64,000 nt of DNA from Ruminococcus sp. Its GTDB lineage: Bacteria; Bacillota; Clostridia; Oscillospirales; Acutalibacteraceae. The stretch's first letter is position 1. Each line of letters opens with the position of its first letter. The notes under the pieces are model-generated. The model saw only the letters and a list, made by a program, of their open reading frames with translations, ran no database searches and was not told where the DNA came from. Made by a program: the position numbers and the translations under genes. Below are positions 33,724 through 41,749 of this stretch, piece by piece. The stretch lies in the NCBI GenBank assembly GCA_017458845.1, contig JAFSZY010000004.1, forward strand, positions 1 through 64,000, read 5' to 3'.

Positions 33724-33988
33724 GTTCAGGAAAAATTAAGTTTTCAATTGTTTGGAATCCTTGAAAAAATCGGCGATAACGAAAAAATCGGCGATAAATC
33801 AAAGGACAAAACAGGCAATAATAGATTATCTGAGTAATAAAGAATCTGCTAAATCCTCTGAAATTGCGCAAGCTATAAATCTTAAGCAATCAAGAACGAG
33901 AGATTACTTAAACGAACTTATAGCTGAAGGCAAAATCATCTCGCAAGGCGCAAATAAAAATAAAATATACAAACTAAACAACGGCTGA
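33724..33988 (+). pseudogene. C-terminal remnant of an AlbA/Schlafen-type ATP-binding regulator, frameshifted
   Basis: From 33724 one frame reads VQEKLSFQLFGILEKIGDNE and KIGDKSKDKTG. Near 33800-33825 the coding signal moves to another frame, reading TKQAIIDYLSNKESAKSSEI, AQAINLKQSRTRDYLNELIA and EGKIISQGANKNKIYKL before TGA at 33986. EKIGDKxxxIGDK linkers followed by a winged HTH of this sequence form the C-terminus of AAA_4/Schlafen-domain proteins. So this is the tail of a lost gene with a frameshift. A TTG at 33752 could still start a 78-residue winged-HTH protein, but it has no ribosome site. GAAAAAATCGGCGATAA is repeated twice in tandem (18-bp units). Confidence 0.6.
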
Positions 33989-34011
33989 TTTGCAAATGCA
34001 AACCAGCCGTT
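33980..34011. terminator. Convergent terminator between the HTH remnant and the sigma factor gene
   Basis: AACGGCT...AGCCGTT with inner TTTGCA/TGCAAA; TTTT on the plus side and AAA on the minus side. Confidence 0.7.
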
Positions 34012-34019
34012 TTACTCGT

Positions 34020-34583
34020 TCATCCTCTGAGTTTTCTCTTAATCTTCTGCAGGATATTGTCAACATTTTTAGGAGTGCTCTGTATTTTCTCGGCAATTTC
34101 GTTGTACGAATAGCCGTGCGCGTACAGCTTGAAAACCTTTCTTTCGTCAATACTTAACAGGTTGTCAAGATGCTTGAGCATCGTTTTGAGATACTCGCGT
34201 TCCAGCACATAATCCTCAACGTTGAGCTCGTCCTCAGCGCCCGACAGGCTTTCAAGACCGACAAGGTTTTTGTCGGGGACAGAGCTCTTCTTTTTGCTCT
34301 TTTTGGAGAGGTCGTTAAAGCGGTTCTTCGCGCATTTAACAGCATAGTTTTTGAACGATGCTCCACCCTTCTCATCATAGCTTTTGCACGCGATTAAAAA
34401 GGCGAGCAGACCTTCCTGCGCGATATCCTCAACCTCATATCCGTCAATATTGTATTTTGAAGCCAAAGAAAAAATCAGCTTGATATATCTGATAGTGATT
34501 TCCTCAAACGCGGCTTCGTCGCCGTTCTTTGTCAAAGCGGCGAGGGTATTGTCGTTAAGACTGTCGTAGTTACTACTTATCAT
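34020..34583 (-). CDS. RNA polymerase sigma-70 family factor, SigH-like
   Basis: 187 residues from ATG 34583 (AAGGTGG upstream; the earlier in-frame start at 34793 would run through the promoter). Region 2: YDSLNDNTLAALTKNGDEAA, YIKLIFSLASKY, EVEDIAQEGLLAFLIACKSYD and FKNYAVKCAKNRFND. Region 4: LDNLLSIDERKVFKLYAHGY with HTH YNEIAEKIQSTPKNVDNILQ. Layout and size are those of the sporulation/competence SigH group. It is divergent from comM, a pairing that suits competence-type control. Could also be another alternative sigma factor of the same class. Confidence 0.75.
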   Translation of the reverse strand: MISSNYDSLNDNTLAALTKNGDEAAFEEITIRYIKLIFSLASKYNIDGYEVEDIAQEGLLAFLIACKSYDEKGGASFKNYAVKCAKNRFNDLSKKSKKKSSVPDKNLVGLESLSGAEDELNVEDYVLEREYLKTMLKHLDNLLSIDERKVFKLYAHGYSYNEIAEKIQSTPKNVDNILQKIKRKLRG

Positions 34584-34610
34584 AGCCACCACCTTATAAT
34601 TTCTAACTAA

Positions 34611-34639
34611 ATTATATCCCACAAAAAAAATTCTGTCAA
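34611..34639 (-). promoter_or_regulatory. Vegetative-type promoter of the SigH-like gene
   Basis: On the minus strand TTGACA (34639-34634), a 17-base spacer and TATAAT (34616-34611): both perfect consensus hexamers. Confidence 0.85.
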
Positions 34640-34654
34640 ATTGCGTTTTTGCTA

Positions 34655-34683
34655 TTGCAAAACGAACGTTCGTATGATACAAT
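34655..34683 (+). promoter_or_regulatory. comM/yifB promoter with a 12-bp palindrome in the spacer
   Basis: TTGCAA (34655-34660), 17-base spacer, TACAAT (34678-34683). The palindrome ACGAACGTTCGT (34662-34673) fills the spacer, the classic place for a repressor operator. Its GAAC/GTTC halves abut, unlike the Gram-positive LexA box, which has 4 bases between them. Confidence 0.6.
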
Positions 34684-34723
34684 TGAGTCAAACATATATT
34701 CGGAATTATTACGGAGGTGCGAT

Positions 34724-36262
34724 ATGGTAGTAAAGTGTAAGAGTTTCGGGCTTTTCGGAGTGGAAAGCTACCCGATAGATGTAGAAGCTTCAATAACCCG
34801 AGGCACAGGCGCGTTTGATATCGTCGGACTTCCCGACGCGGCTGTAAAGGAGAGTAAGGACAGGGTGCGTACCGCTTTTAAAAATTGCGGATTTGAGTTT
34901 CCTGTTTCCAGAATTACAGTCAACCTCGCGCCCGCAGACACCAAAAAGGAAGGTCCCATATATGACCTGCCTATCTATATGGCGCTCATTAAGGCGACGG
35001 GTAACCTTAATGCAGATTACTCCGACTGCGCTTTTTTGGGTGAGCTCAGTCTTTCGGGAGAAGTGCGCCCGATTAACGGCGTGCTCGCTATGACCATAAC
35101 GGCTAAGGAGAATAATGTCAAAAGGCTGTTTGTTCCCGCCGATAACGCCTGCGAGGGCGCAGTGGTTGACGGAATTGAGGTCTATCCCGTAAAGAGCGTC
35201 TATCAGCTGTTTCAGCATTTCAGGGGGATTGAGCTGATTGAGCCTGCTGTCCCGATAAAGTCACAAGCCGATGAATTTGAAGATATAGCCGACTTTTCTC
35301 AGGTCAAAGGTCAGTACGAGGTCAAGCGCGCGCTTGAAATCGCCGCGGCGGGCGGTCACAATGTTCTGCTCATAGGACCTCCGGGCTCGGGTAAAAGTAT
35401 GCTTGCCAAGCGTATGCCGGGGATTTTGCCAGATATGACGTTTGAGGAGGTTATTGAGACCACCAAGATTCATTCAATCGCGGGCACCTTGCCCAAGGGC
35501 GCTTCGCTCATTCACACCCGCCCGTTCCGTTCGCCTCACCACACCGCGTCATATGTCGCGATGAGCGGAGGCGGCGGGGGAAACGCCGCGGTAAAGCCCG
35601 GCGAGGTAACCCTCGCCAACAACGGCGTTCTGTTCCTCGACGAGCTCCCCGAATTTGGAAGAAAAACTATTGAAGTTCTGCGCCAGCCTGTTGAGGACGG
35701 CGTGGTAACAGTGTCGCGCGTCAACGGCAAGTACACTTATCCCTGCAACTTTATGCTTATAGGCGCGATGAACCCCTGCCCTTGCGGTTATTTTAACCAC
35801 CCCACGCGCAAGTGTATGTGCTCGGAAAAGAAAATTCACCGCTACATTAACCGCGTCTCGGGACCTCTTATAGACCGCTTTGATATTCATATTGAGGTTC
35901 CGCCCGTGGACTATGAAGAATTGACCGACAAGAAGAGTGAGGAGCCCAGCGCGAATATTAAAAAGCGCGTCAACGCTGCCAGAGAACGCCAGGTCGAACG
36001 CTTTAAGAATTCCTCGACCACCTGCAATGCCCGTATATCCGACAAAGAATTTGAGAGCTACTGCGCCATTGACGACGAGTCCACCGAGCTTTTAAAGTCA
36101 GCTTTTGAGACTATGGGACTTTCCGCCCGAGCTTATAACCGTATTCTTAAAGTGGCGAGAACCATCGCCGATTTGGACGGCAGCGGCGAAATACAACTCC
36201 CTCACGTAGCGGAGGCAATCCAGTACCGCTCCCTCGACCGAAAATATTGGAATAAATTGTAA
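34724..36262 (+). CDS. YifB/ComM family Mg-chelatase-like AAA+ ATPase
   Basis: 512 residues from ATG 34724 (GGAGG 6 bases before), the normal length. N-terminal ChlI domain with DIVGLPDAAVKESKDRVRTA and NLAPADTKKEGPIYDLPI; AAA+ core with Walker A IGPPGSGKSMLAKR, RPFRSPHHTASYVAMSGG loop, Walker B GVLFLDELPEFGRKTIEVLR, NPCPCGYFNHPTRKCMC zinc-like segment; C-terminal lid SARAYNRILKVARTIADLDG. ComM promotes branch migration during natural transformation. In clostridia it is usually called YifB. Confidence 0.93.
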   Translation: MVVKCKSFGLFGVESYPIDVEASITRGTGAFDIVGLPDAAVKESKDRVRTAFKNCGFEFPVSRITVNLAPADTKKEGPIYDLPIYMALIKATGNLNADYSDCAFLGELSLSGEVRPINGVLAMTITAKENNVKRLFVPADNACEGAVVDGIEVYPVKSVYQLFQHFRGIELIEPAVPIKSQADEFEDIADFSQVKGQYEVKRALEIAAAGGHNVLLIGPPGSGKSMLAKRMPGILPDMTFEEVIETTKIHSIAGTLPKGASLIHTRPFRSPHHTASYVAMSGGGGGNAAVKPGEVTLANNGVLFLDELPEFGRKTIEVLRQPVEDGVVTVSRVNGKYTYPCNFMLIGAMNPCPCGYFNHPTRKCMCSEKKIHRYINRVSGPLIDRFDIHIEVPPVDYEELTDKKSEEPSANIKKRVNAARERQVERFKNSSTTCNARISDKEFESYCAIDDESTELLKSAFETMGLSARAYNRILKVARTIADLDGSGEIQLPHVAEAIQYRSLDRKYWNKL

Positions 36263-36265
36263 GTA

Positions 36266-36295
36266 AACGGCTCGCTCTGAGCCGTTTGTTTTTTT
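36266..36295 (+). terminator. Intrinsic terminator after comM/yifB
   Basis: An 8-bp stem AACGGCTC / GAGCCGTT, loop GCTCT, then TGTTTTTTT. Confidence 0.9.
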
Positions 36296-36376
36296 GAAAA
36301 AATATGATAAAATAGTGTCACAAAACGTTTTCCTGAAAGGTTATATAGACAGAGAACAAAATCCAGGGGAATTATT

Positions 36377-36916
36377 ATGCTGAGTTTTTACTTGAGCCTC
36401 GCCGACAGCGAGGAGGAAAAGGGCAAATTTGAACAGATTTATCAGATGTACAAAGGTTTGATGATAAGCTGCGCTTATTCGATTTTGAAGGAAGAAAGTC
36501 TCTCGGAGGACGCCGTTCACGAAGCGTTTATGAGAATTTTAAAAAATCTTTCAAAAATCGACGAGGTTGACACCCCGCGTACGCGCGGCTTTATAATCGT
36601 GATTACCGAGAACTGCGCCAAGACCATCTACAACAGGATAAACCGCGTTACGCTTGTGGAACTCAACGATAACATACCACTGGATGAAAACATCGAACAG
36701 CGCGCGGAACAAAATCTTACCGCCGAGTACATAGCTCAGAAAATATCCGAGCTTCCCGACAATTACAGAAGCGTTATGACATTAAAATATCTCCACGGTA
36801 TGAACGACAAGGAGATTGCGCGTTCCTTGGGAATCTCCCACGCTTTGGCGCGCAAGCGTCTGGAACGCGGCAGAAAGGCTCTCGGCAAACTTTTGGGAGG
36901 GATAATTGATGAATAA
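36377..36916 (+). CDS. ECF-type RNA polymerase sigma factor
   Basis: 179 residues. Region 2 FEQIYQMYKGLMISCAYSIL with EDAVHEAFMRILKNLSKID; region 4 ISELPDNYRSVMTLKYLHGM with HTH NDKEIARSLGISHALARKRL. Ribosome site AGGGGA. It overlaps the next gene, an anti-sigma-like membrane protein, by 8 bases. The pair may control the secreted-protein genes that follow on the same strand. Confidence 0.88.
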   Translation: MLSFYLSLADSEEEKGKFEQIYQMYKGLMISCAYSILKEESLSEDAVHEAFMRILKNLSKIDEVDTPRTRGFIIVITENCAKTIYNRINRVTLVELNDNIPLDENIEQRAEQNLTAEYIAQKISELPDNYRSVMTLKYLHGMNDKEIARSLGISHALARKRLERGRKALGKLLGGIIDE

Positions 36917-37577
36917 AGCCATAGACAACAACCTGCTCACCAGGGCTTTCGGCGTATATGAGGAAAAGCTTTCCACTCAGTATTCTGAGGGAACAGGCTT
37001 TGAACCGTCCGAAAAATTCAATAAAGATATGCAGAAGCTTATCAAGTCACAGACGAACGTATACCACAGAGCCACCCTGACAAAAACACGTCGAATTATG
37101 ATAGCGGCGGCGCTCATAGTCATGATTATGGCGGCGAGCCTGAGTGTGGAGGCGATAAGGGAAAAGATTTTCTCATTCTTTATCACTAGCGGCAGCGAGG
37201 TCGATGTGATTGAATACGACGCTTCACTGTCGGATTATCAAGCAACTATCGAAAATGTTTTCAAGCCTTCATACATCCCCGAAGGCTATACGCTTACGGA
37301 TGAACAGAAAGGCGAGGGCAGTTCGCTGCTTACCTACACAAAAGGCGATGACTTCCTCACTATTGAGCAGTTTGCTAAGAACGCGTACAAGTCAGCGTCC
37401 GACGCGGAGTTCAAAACCGCGGCAAAGGAAAACTACGAGGGAATTGATTTTATTGTAAAGACGGACGAGGATATGACAATGCTCATATGGGAGCACGACG
37501 GCTATGTCTTTGAAGCTGTCGGATACGCAGGATGTGACGAAATGCTCAAAGTTGCCGCGTCGGTAGAACAGGGGTGA
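36909..37577 (+). CDS. Membrane anti-sigma-like protein with DUF4367 domain
   Basis: 222 residues from ATG 36909 (a TTG three bases earlier is less likely). A cytoplasmic N-terminus (1-60), one membrane segment (about 62-80, IMIAAALIVMIMAASLSVEA) and an extracellular DUF4367 domain with PSYIPEGYTLTDEQ, YTKGDDFLTIEQ and a final MTMLIWEHDGYVFEAVG. DUF4367 proteins encoded right after ECF factors act as their membrane-bound regulators. The ATPase-like zinc anti-sigma motif is not visible. Confidence 0.75.
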   Translation: MNKAIDNNLLTRAFGVYEEKLSTQYSEGTGFEPSEKFNKDMQKLIKSQTNVYHRATLTKTRRIMIAAALIVMIMAASLSVEAIREKIFSFFITSGSEVDVIEYDASLSDYQATIENVFKPSYIPEGYTLTDEQKGEGSSLLTYTKGDDFLTIEQFAKNAYKSASDAEFKTAAKENYEGIDFIVKTDEDMTMLIWEHDGYVFEAVGYAGCDEMLKVAASVEQG

Positions 37578-37581
37578 TGAT

Positions 37582-38736
37582 ATGAAAAACTTACTGATTA
37601 TTTTTCTTTCGATAATATTAATAGTAATAGCTGTCCCGACAGCTCTCGCCGATGAAACAGAGGAAACCAACGCTCCCGCCGTGAGCGCTTCGGGCTCGTA
37701 CACGGTTTTCCTCCAGACAAATGTTAACAAGAGTTTTCAATGGTTTGTGTGGACTTGGGGCGAGGGACAGGACAGATGGGTGAAACCTGAGTACAACGGC
37801 GAAATTTTTAAATTTGAAAATGTTGACAGCAACGTCGTTTTTGCTTGCGCAAACAGCACGGGAGAACCCGACTGGAATAATATGAAAAAACAGACGGTGG
37901 ATATCAAGCTCGACGGCATTAATAATATGGTTGTTCTGAACGGTGACGAAAACAGCGAGGGAAAGCTTACAGGCTATTTGTCGTATTACGATGAATCGGA
38001 TTGGACAATGCCGTCCGAGCCCACAGAGGGTACATACGTTACCTCCGCGACAAATATTCCCGCTACAGAAAGTCAACAAACTCAGCCTACTCAGACTCAG
38101 GCGACGCAGTACATCACTCAGCCGACAGAGATATTGCCGACTCAGCCTACTGCGGCGACAGAAAACACTCAAAAGCCGACAGGACCGACTCAACCTACGA
38201 TAATAAGACCTACCACGGAGTCCACATCCCCGCCTTCAACAGGCTCCACCATTTCTACCAAACCGCCCGCGACCGACCCAGCCCCAAAGCTCAGTCTGAG
38301 CACAGCCACGGTAAAGTGCGGCAAGGTGATAACTCTCAAGGTAACCGACAGAGGAAGCCAAAATGTCGCTTATTCCTCAAGCAATAAGTCGGTGGCTCCC
38401 GTCACAAGCAAGGGCAGGGTGTCCGCGCTCAAAAAGGGCGTCGCCAGAATCACCGCGAAAGTCGGCACAAAAAGCCTGTATTTCACAATTAAAGTTACCA
38501 CATCCCCGAAGCTTTCCAAGTCGAGTATTACGATAAAAAAGGGAAAGTATAAGTATGTTTCGGTTATCGGAAAAGTCAGCACAGTCAACAATGTTTATAA
38601 GAATACATCAAAAGCAAAAATTCTTTCAAAGAAAAATGCAACAAAGCTGAAAGTCAAAGCGTACAAAAAAGGCTCAACCACACTCAAGGTGAGAATCAAC
38701 GGCGTGTGGCGCAAGCTGAAGGTGAAGGTAATATAA
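37582..38736 (+). CDS. Secreted protein: CBM26-like domain, Thr/Gln/Pro linker, Ig-like modules
   Basis: 384 residues. Signal peptide 1-22 (PTALA). Residues ~36-140 form a domain with FQWFVWTWGEGQDRWV, VFACANSTGEPDWNNMKKQT and VVLNGDENSEGKLTGYL. The W-x-W ... WNN-x-x-x-QT pattern is that of starch-binding CBM26-type modules. A linker of TQPT repeats (~150-235) follows, then a Big_2-like Ig domain (SSSNKSVAPVTSKGRVSALK) and a final NVYKNTSKAKILSKKNATKL...NGVWRKLKVKVI module shared with the protein at 38775. Starts 4 bases after the anti-sigma gene with a poor ribosome site, so probably coupled to it. Confidence 0.7.
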   Translation: MKNLLIIFLSIILIVIAVPTALADETEETNAPAVSASGSYTVFLQTNVNKSFQWFVWTWGEGQDRWVKPEYNGEIFKFENVDSNVVFACANSTGEPDWNNMKKQTVDIKLDGINNMVVLNGDENSEGKLTGYLSYYDESDWTMPSEPTEGTYVTSATNIPATESQQTQPTQTQATQYITQPTEILPTQPTAATENTQKPTGPTQPTIIRPTTESTSPPSTGSTISTKPPATDPAPKLSLSTATVKCGKVITLKVTDRGSQNVAYSSSNKSVAPVTSKGRVSALKKGVARITAKVGTKSLYFTIKVTTSPKLSKSSITIKKGKYKYVSVIGKVSTVNNVYKNTSKAKILSKKNATKLKVKAYKKGSTTLKVRINGVWRKLKVKVI

Positions 38737-38774
38737 GCCTTCCCTTGAAAAATACCCTGAAAGGAGTGTTCATT

Positions 38775-41318
38775 ATGAAAAAGCTCATATCCATTTTACT
38801 AACCGCGTTATTACTGCTCTCGGTTGTACCCGCGGTCAGCGCGGCGGACAGCAAAACATCAACCGTTTCCTCCGAACTCCAAGACCTGCCCGACGACTTT
38901 GCAAGCGCGGTCAACGAGTATATTCCGCTTCTTTATAAAAAAGACTACCCGACCTTCACGAATGACAATCTCGATGGTCTGGAGTTCTACAAGATAACAG
39001 AGGATTATGTGGTTTTCCGCATTATAGGTCTCAATGACTACAAAGCTAAACAGCTGATAGACGGTTATCTGTTCACCGCTCCCACTTACTTCGGCAGTAC
39101 AAGCCTTAATCCGTGCGGCTATTGCGTCTATTCGGGCGGCGTTGTTTACCCGATAGGCAATAACACTGTGAAAAACAATATTATTTCAATACCCGAGCTT
39201 GCCGAGATTATTCCAAACACCGTATTCCTCGACGAAGAAAACCTCGTATCGTATTTTAAGGAGTACGGCGTTGACGTAAGCTGGGTTAAGATTGTAGCCG
39301 TTAATCAAGGTCATATGATTTGCTACGCGGGCAGCGGTACAGCCACGGATTGTGATGAAACTCTGGAATTTCGCGAATATAGCTTCCATATCACAAAAGC
39401 CCAGTCGCCTGACGCCCTCGGATTGTATATGGTTGACGTGTCAAGGGTAGCGCCTTTTTCGAAAAAGAGCGAAGTTTCTTATGATTATTACAGGTTGGCG
39501 GAATATATCCGCAAGGCTGAAGCGGAGGGTATGCAGTTCGGATTCGCCGTATCCCACAAGTTCGGTGAAGAAGCCGAAGCCTGCATAGAAGTTATGAACG
39601 CTAACAATAACTATCCTTTTACTGTTACAGGCTTCGGGAAGCTAAAAAACCATAATTACTACGCGATTGCCACGGGTTCCGCAGGTCTGACCTGTTTGGA
39701 TTATTATGTTAAGCTCGGCAGTTGGTGGTTCCGCTCGGCAGGACAGAACGCCCCCTATGATTTAGGAATATATATTGTCGATGTTGAGAATAACAAGCTT
39801 TATACCCTCGACAAAGCTCTTGACGATGGTGTAATTTCTGAAGATGATATAGACGACGTTATTGAGAAAATCGGTACAAGCGGTTCGGGTTGGAACGTCG
39901 TTAAGCTCACAGAGATTGAAAAGAAGTTTTTAGAATATAAATACGGCGAGGGCAGTTACCTCTTTGGCGAGGGAAGCAGAAAGCATGTTTACGGCGAAAC
40001 ATGTAAGGAGCGCGGCGAGTTTGACGGCTATGTTATTGTAACGGACAATAGCAGCTTTGAAGTTTTGCTCGGCGATTACATCGTATCCTATGAGCGGTAT
40101 CATGGCGAGCCGTATCTTTACAATGACGGTAAGTTCACAACTCTCGCACAAGCGTACGAGGAAGGCATCCTCAACGACAATAACCTCGCGGATTTCCTAA
40201 ACTATCTTGAGGAGAATGGTATTGCCAAGGTTCGTACTCGTGACCGCCTCGAAATCGCCGTTTTAGACCGTTTAAACGAGGAGGGCAACAGCTTTATAAC
40301 CGCCAAATGCGACAAGCTCTGCGACGTAGGCAACGGATTCAGCCTTTACAATGCCGTAGCGGGCAGAGAAACTTACAAAGAGATAATAGGCGACTATACA
40401 GTAAGCTCAGCATTGTGCGGCGCTCACGCTATGATAGTAAAGGGCGACCACGCCTATATGCTGAAAGAAGCGTGCGATCAGAATTTAGTGAATATCGAGG
40501 ATGTGTATAACGCGTATAAAGGTAAGCCTTATCAGCTGTCTCCGTTTACATTTACAAAATCAAGACATAACTACCACGCCTTTATCGACTATGTTCTTGA
40601 TAAAAACCAAGGTGCTGTCAAGAAAGACATTGTTGTGGACAGGTATGACGAACTTGCCAACGGAGCGGTTTTGGTTGATTATTATGTGAAATCTAAATGT
40701 ATAGATTACACATACAAGGCGTTTCTGATTGATAAATACGCCTATACTCCCAGAGGCAATCCGTTAAAGATTTTTGACGGTAAAGAGATGTACGAAATCT
40801 CCGAAGCGTATGATAAAGGCGTTATCGATAAACCCGAGCTTGAGCAAATCGCGAATCAGTTGAGCGACTTTAACGAGAGCGCGTTGAGCTGTAAGGCGGG
40901 TTACAGCAGCAAGTATCTGAACTTTGGAAATGTGGACTTCACCGCGAAGCATTTTACCAGCTCAGATTCCAAGGTTGTCATGATAAAGAGTGGCAAGATG
41001 ATAGCTCTCACAAAGGGTACAGCTACACTGACCTATAAGAAGAGCGGCAGCAAAAACACTTATGTAAAAGTTGCGGTCAAAAACAACCCGTCTCTCTCCA
41101 GAACGAGCGTAACAGTCAGAAAGGGCAAGACAGTGTCCGTTAAGATAAGCGGCAAAGCCGCCGAGATAAATAACGTCTACAAGAACACGAAGTACGCCAA
41201 GGTGATTTCCCCGAATTCCGCCAAGACCGTGAAAATCCGCGGGCTCAAAAAGGGTAAAACTACCCTGAAAATCACTGTCAACGGAGTCTGGCTGAAGCTG
41301 AAAGTTAAAGTAAAATAG
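38775..41318 (+). CDS. Large secreted repeat protein with about six copies of an unrecognised ~100-residue module
   Basis: 847 residues from ATG 38775 (AAGGAG 8 bases upstream; an in-frame earlier start lies before that site). Signal peptide 1-23 (PAVSAAD). The body is about six modules. Each has strands with a central DYVVF or YYVK-type pair and a GYCVYSGGVVYPI / GIYIVDVENNKLYTLDKALD / EPYLYNDGKFTTLAQAYEEG / NPLKIFDGKEMYEISEAYDKG strand-turn, followed by a helix G-I/V-I-x-x-x-x-L/D-x-x-I. The C-terminus (~700-847) has two Ig-like modules, the last reading NVYKNTKYAKVISPNSAKTV ... NGVWLKLKVKVK. The same ~100-residue module fills the protein at 41750. Function unknown; probably surface or substrate binding. 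Confidence 0.7.
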   Translation: MKKLISILLTALLLLSVVPAVSAADSKTSTVSSELQDLPDDFASAVNEYIPLLYKKDYPTFTNDNLDGLEFYKITEDYVVFRIIGLNDYKAKQLIDGYLFTAPTYFGSTSLNPCGYCVYSGGVVYPIGNNTVKNNIISIPELAEIIPNTVFLDEENLVSYFKEYGVDVSWVKIVAVNQGHMICYAGSGTATDCDETLEFREYSFHITKAQSPDALGLYMVDVSRVAPFSKKSEVSYDYYRLAEYIRKAEAEGMQFGFAVSHKFGEEAEACIEVMNANNNYPFTVTGFGKLKNHNYYAIATGSAGLTCLDYYVKLGSWWFRSAGQNAPYDLGIYIVDVENNKLYTLDKALDDGVISEDDIDDVIEKIGTSGSGWNVVKLTEIEKKFLEYKYGEGSYLFGEGSRKHVYGETCKERGEFDGYVIVTDNSSFEVLLGDYIVSYERYHGEPYLYNDGKFTTLAQAYEEGILNDNNLADFLNYLEENGIAKVRTRDRLEIAVLDRLNEEGNSFITAKCDKLCDVGNGFSLYNAVAGRETYKEIIGDYTVSSALCGAHAMIVKGDHAYMLKEACDQNLVNIEDVYNAYKGKPYQLSPFTFTKSRHNYHAFIDYVLDKNQGAVKKDIVVDRYDELANGAVLVDYYVKSKCIDYTYKAFLIDKYAYTPRGNPLKIFDGKEMYEISEAYDKGVIDKPELEQIANQLSDFNESALSCKAGYSSKYLNFGNVDFTAKHFTSSDSKVVMIKSGKMIALTKGTATLTYKKSGSKNTYVKVAVKNNPSLSRTSVTVRKGKTVSVKISGKAAEINNVYKNTKYAKVISPNSAKTVKIRGLKKGKTTLKITVNGVWLKLKVKVK

Positions 41319-41322
41319 GGAA

Positions 41323-41570
41323 AAGGCTTCCCTTGGGGGAAGCTGTCGAGCGTAGCGAGACTGAAGAGGGTCCTCTTTTTGAATAAAGACCTCTCTATCT
41401 CACGTTTGATAAACAGACTGGAACAAGGTCTGAACAAAGTCGGATTAATACAAAAGTTGGTGCACGAAACTATTTGTAAATGCAATAATACTTACTTGCG
41501 CCTACCCTCTATCGTCAATGCCATTCTCTACGAGAACGCCATTGACACTTTCCCCCCGGGGGAAAGCTAA
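41323..41570. repeat. Dispersed palindromic repeat, second copy
   Basis: The ends AGGCTTCCCTTGGGGGAAGC and CTTTCCCCCCGGGGGAAAGC are inverted. The left part GAGCGTAGCGAGACTGAAGAGGGTCC parallels the copy at 29279. The remaining gap to 41750 holds a hairpin at about 41616-41650 (CGAAGC/GCTTCG type, TTGCTTTTTTG after it) that may terminate transcription; no gene is seen in 41319-41749. Confidence 0.7.
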
Positions 41571-41749
41571 AATATTTACACTCCATACTCTATTCCCCTA
41601 AGTTTTTCTCGAAGCGCGCCCGAAGCTTTTTATTGCTTCGGGCGTTGCTTTTTTGTGAATAAAGTTATATAATTTTTTTAGATTTCCCGTCACAGAACAC
41701 CTCTGTAATCGGTTATAGTTATAGAGATGTTTGAAAGGAGATAATTGAT

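Noticed and set aside
34662..34673. LexA (SOS) box
   Set aside because: The GAAC and GTTC halves are adjacent, whereas the Gram-positive LexA box needs a 4-base spacer.
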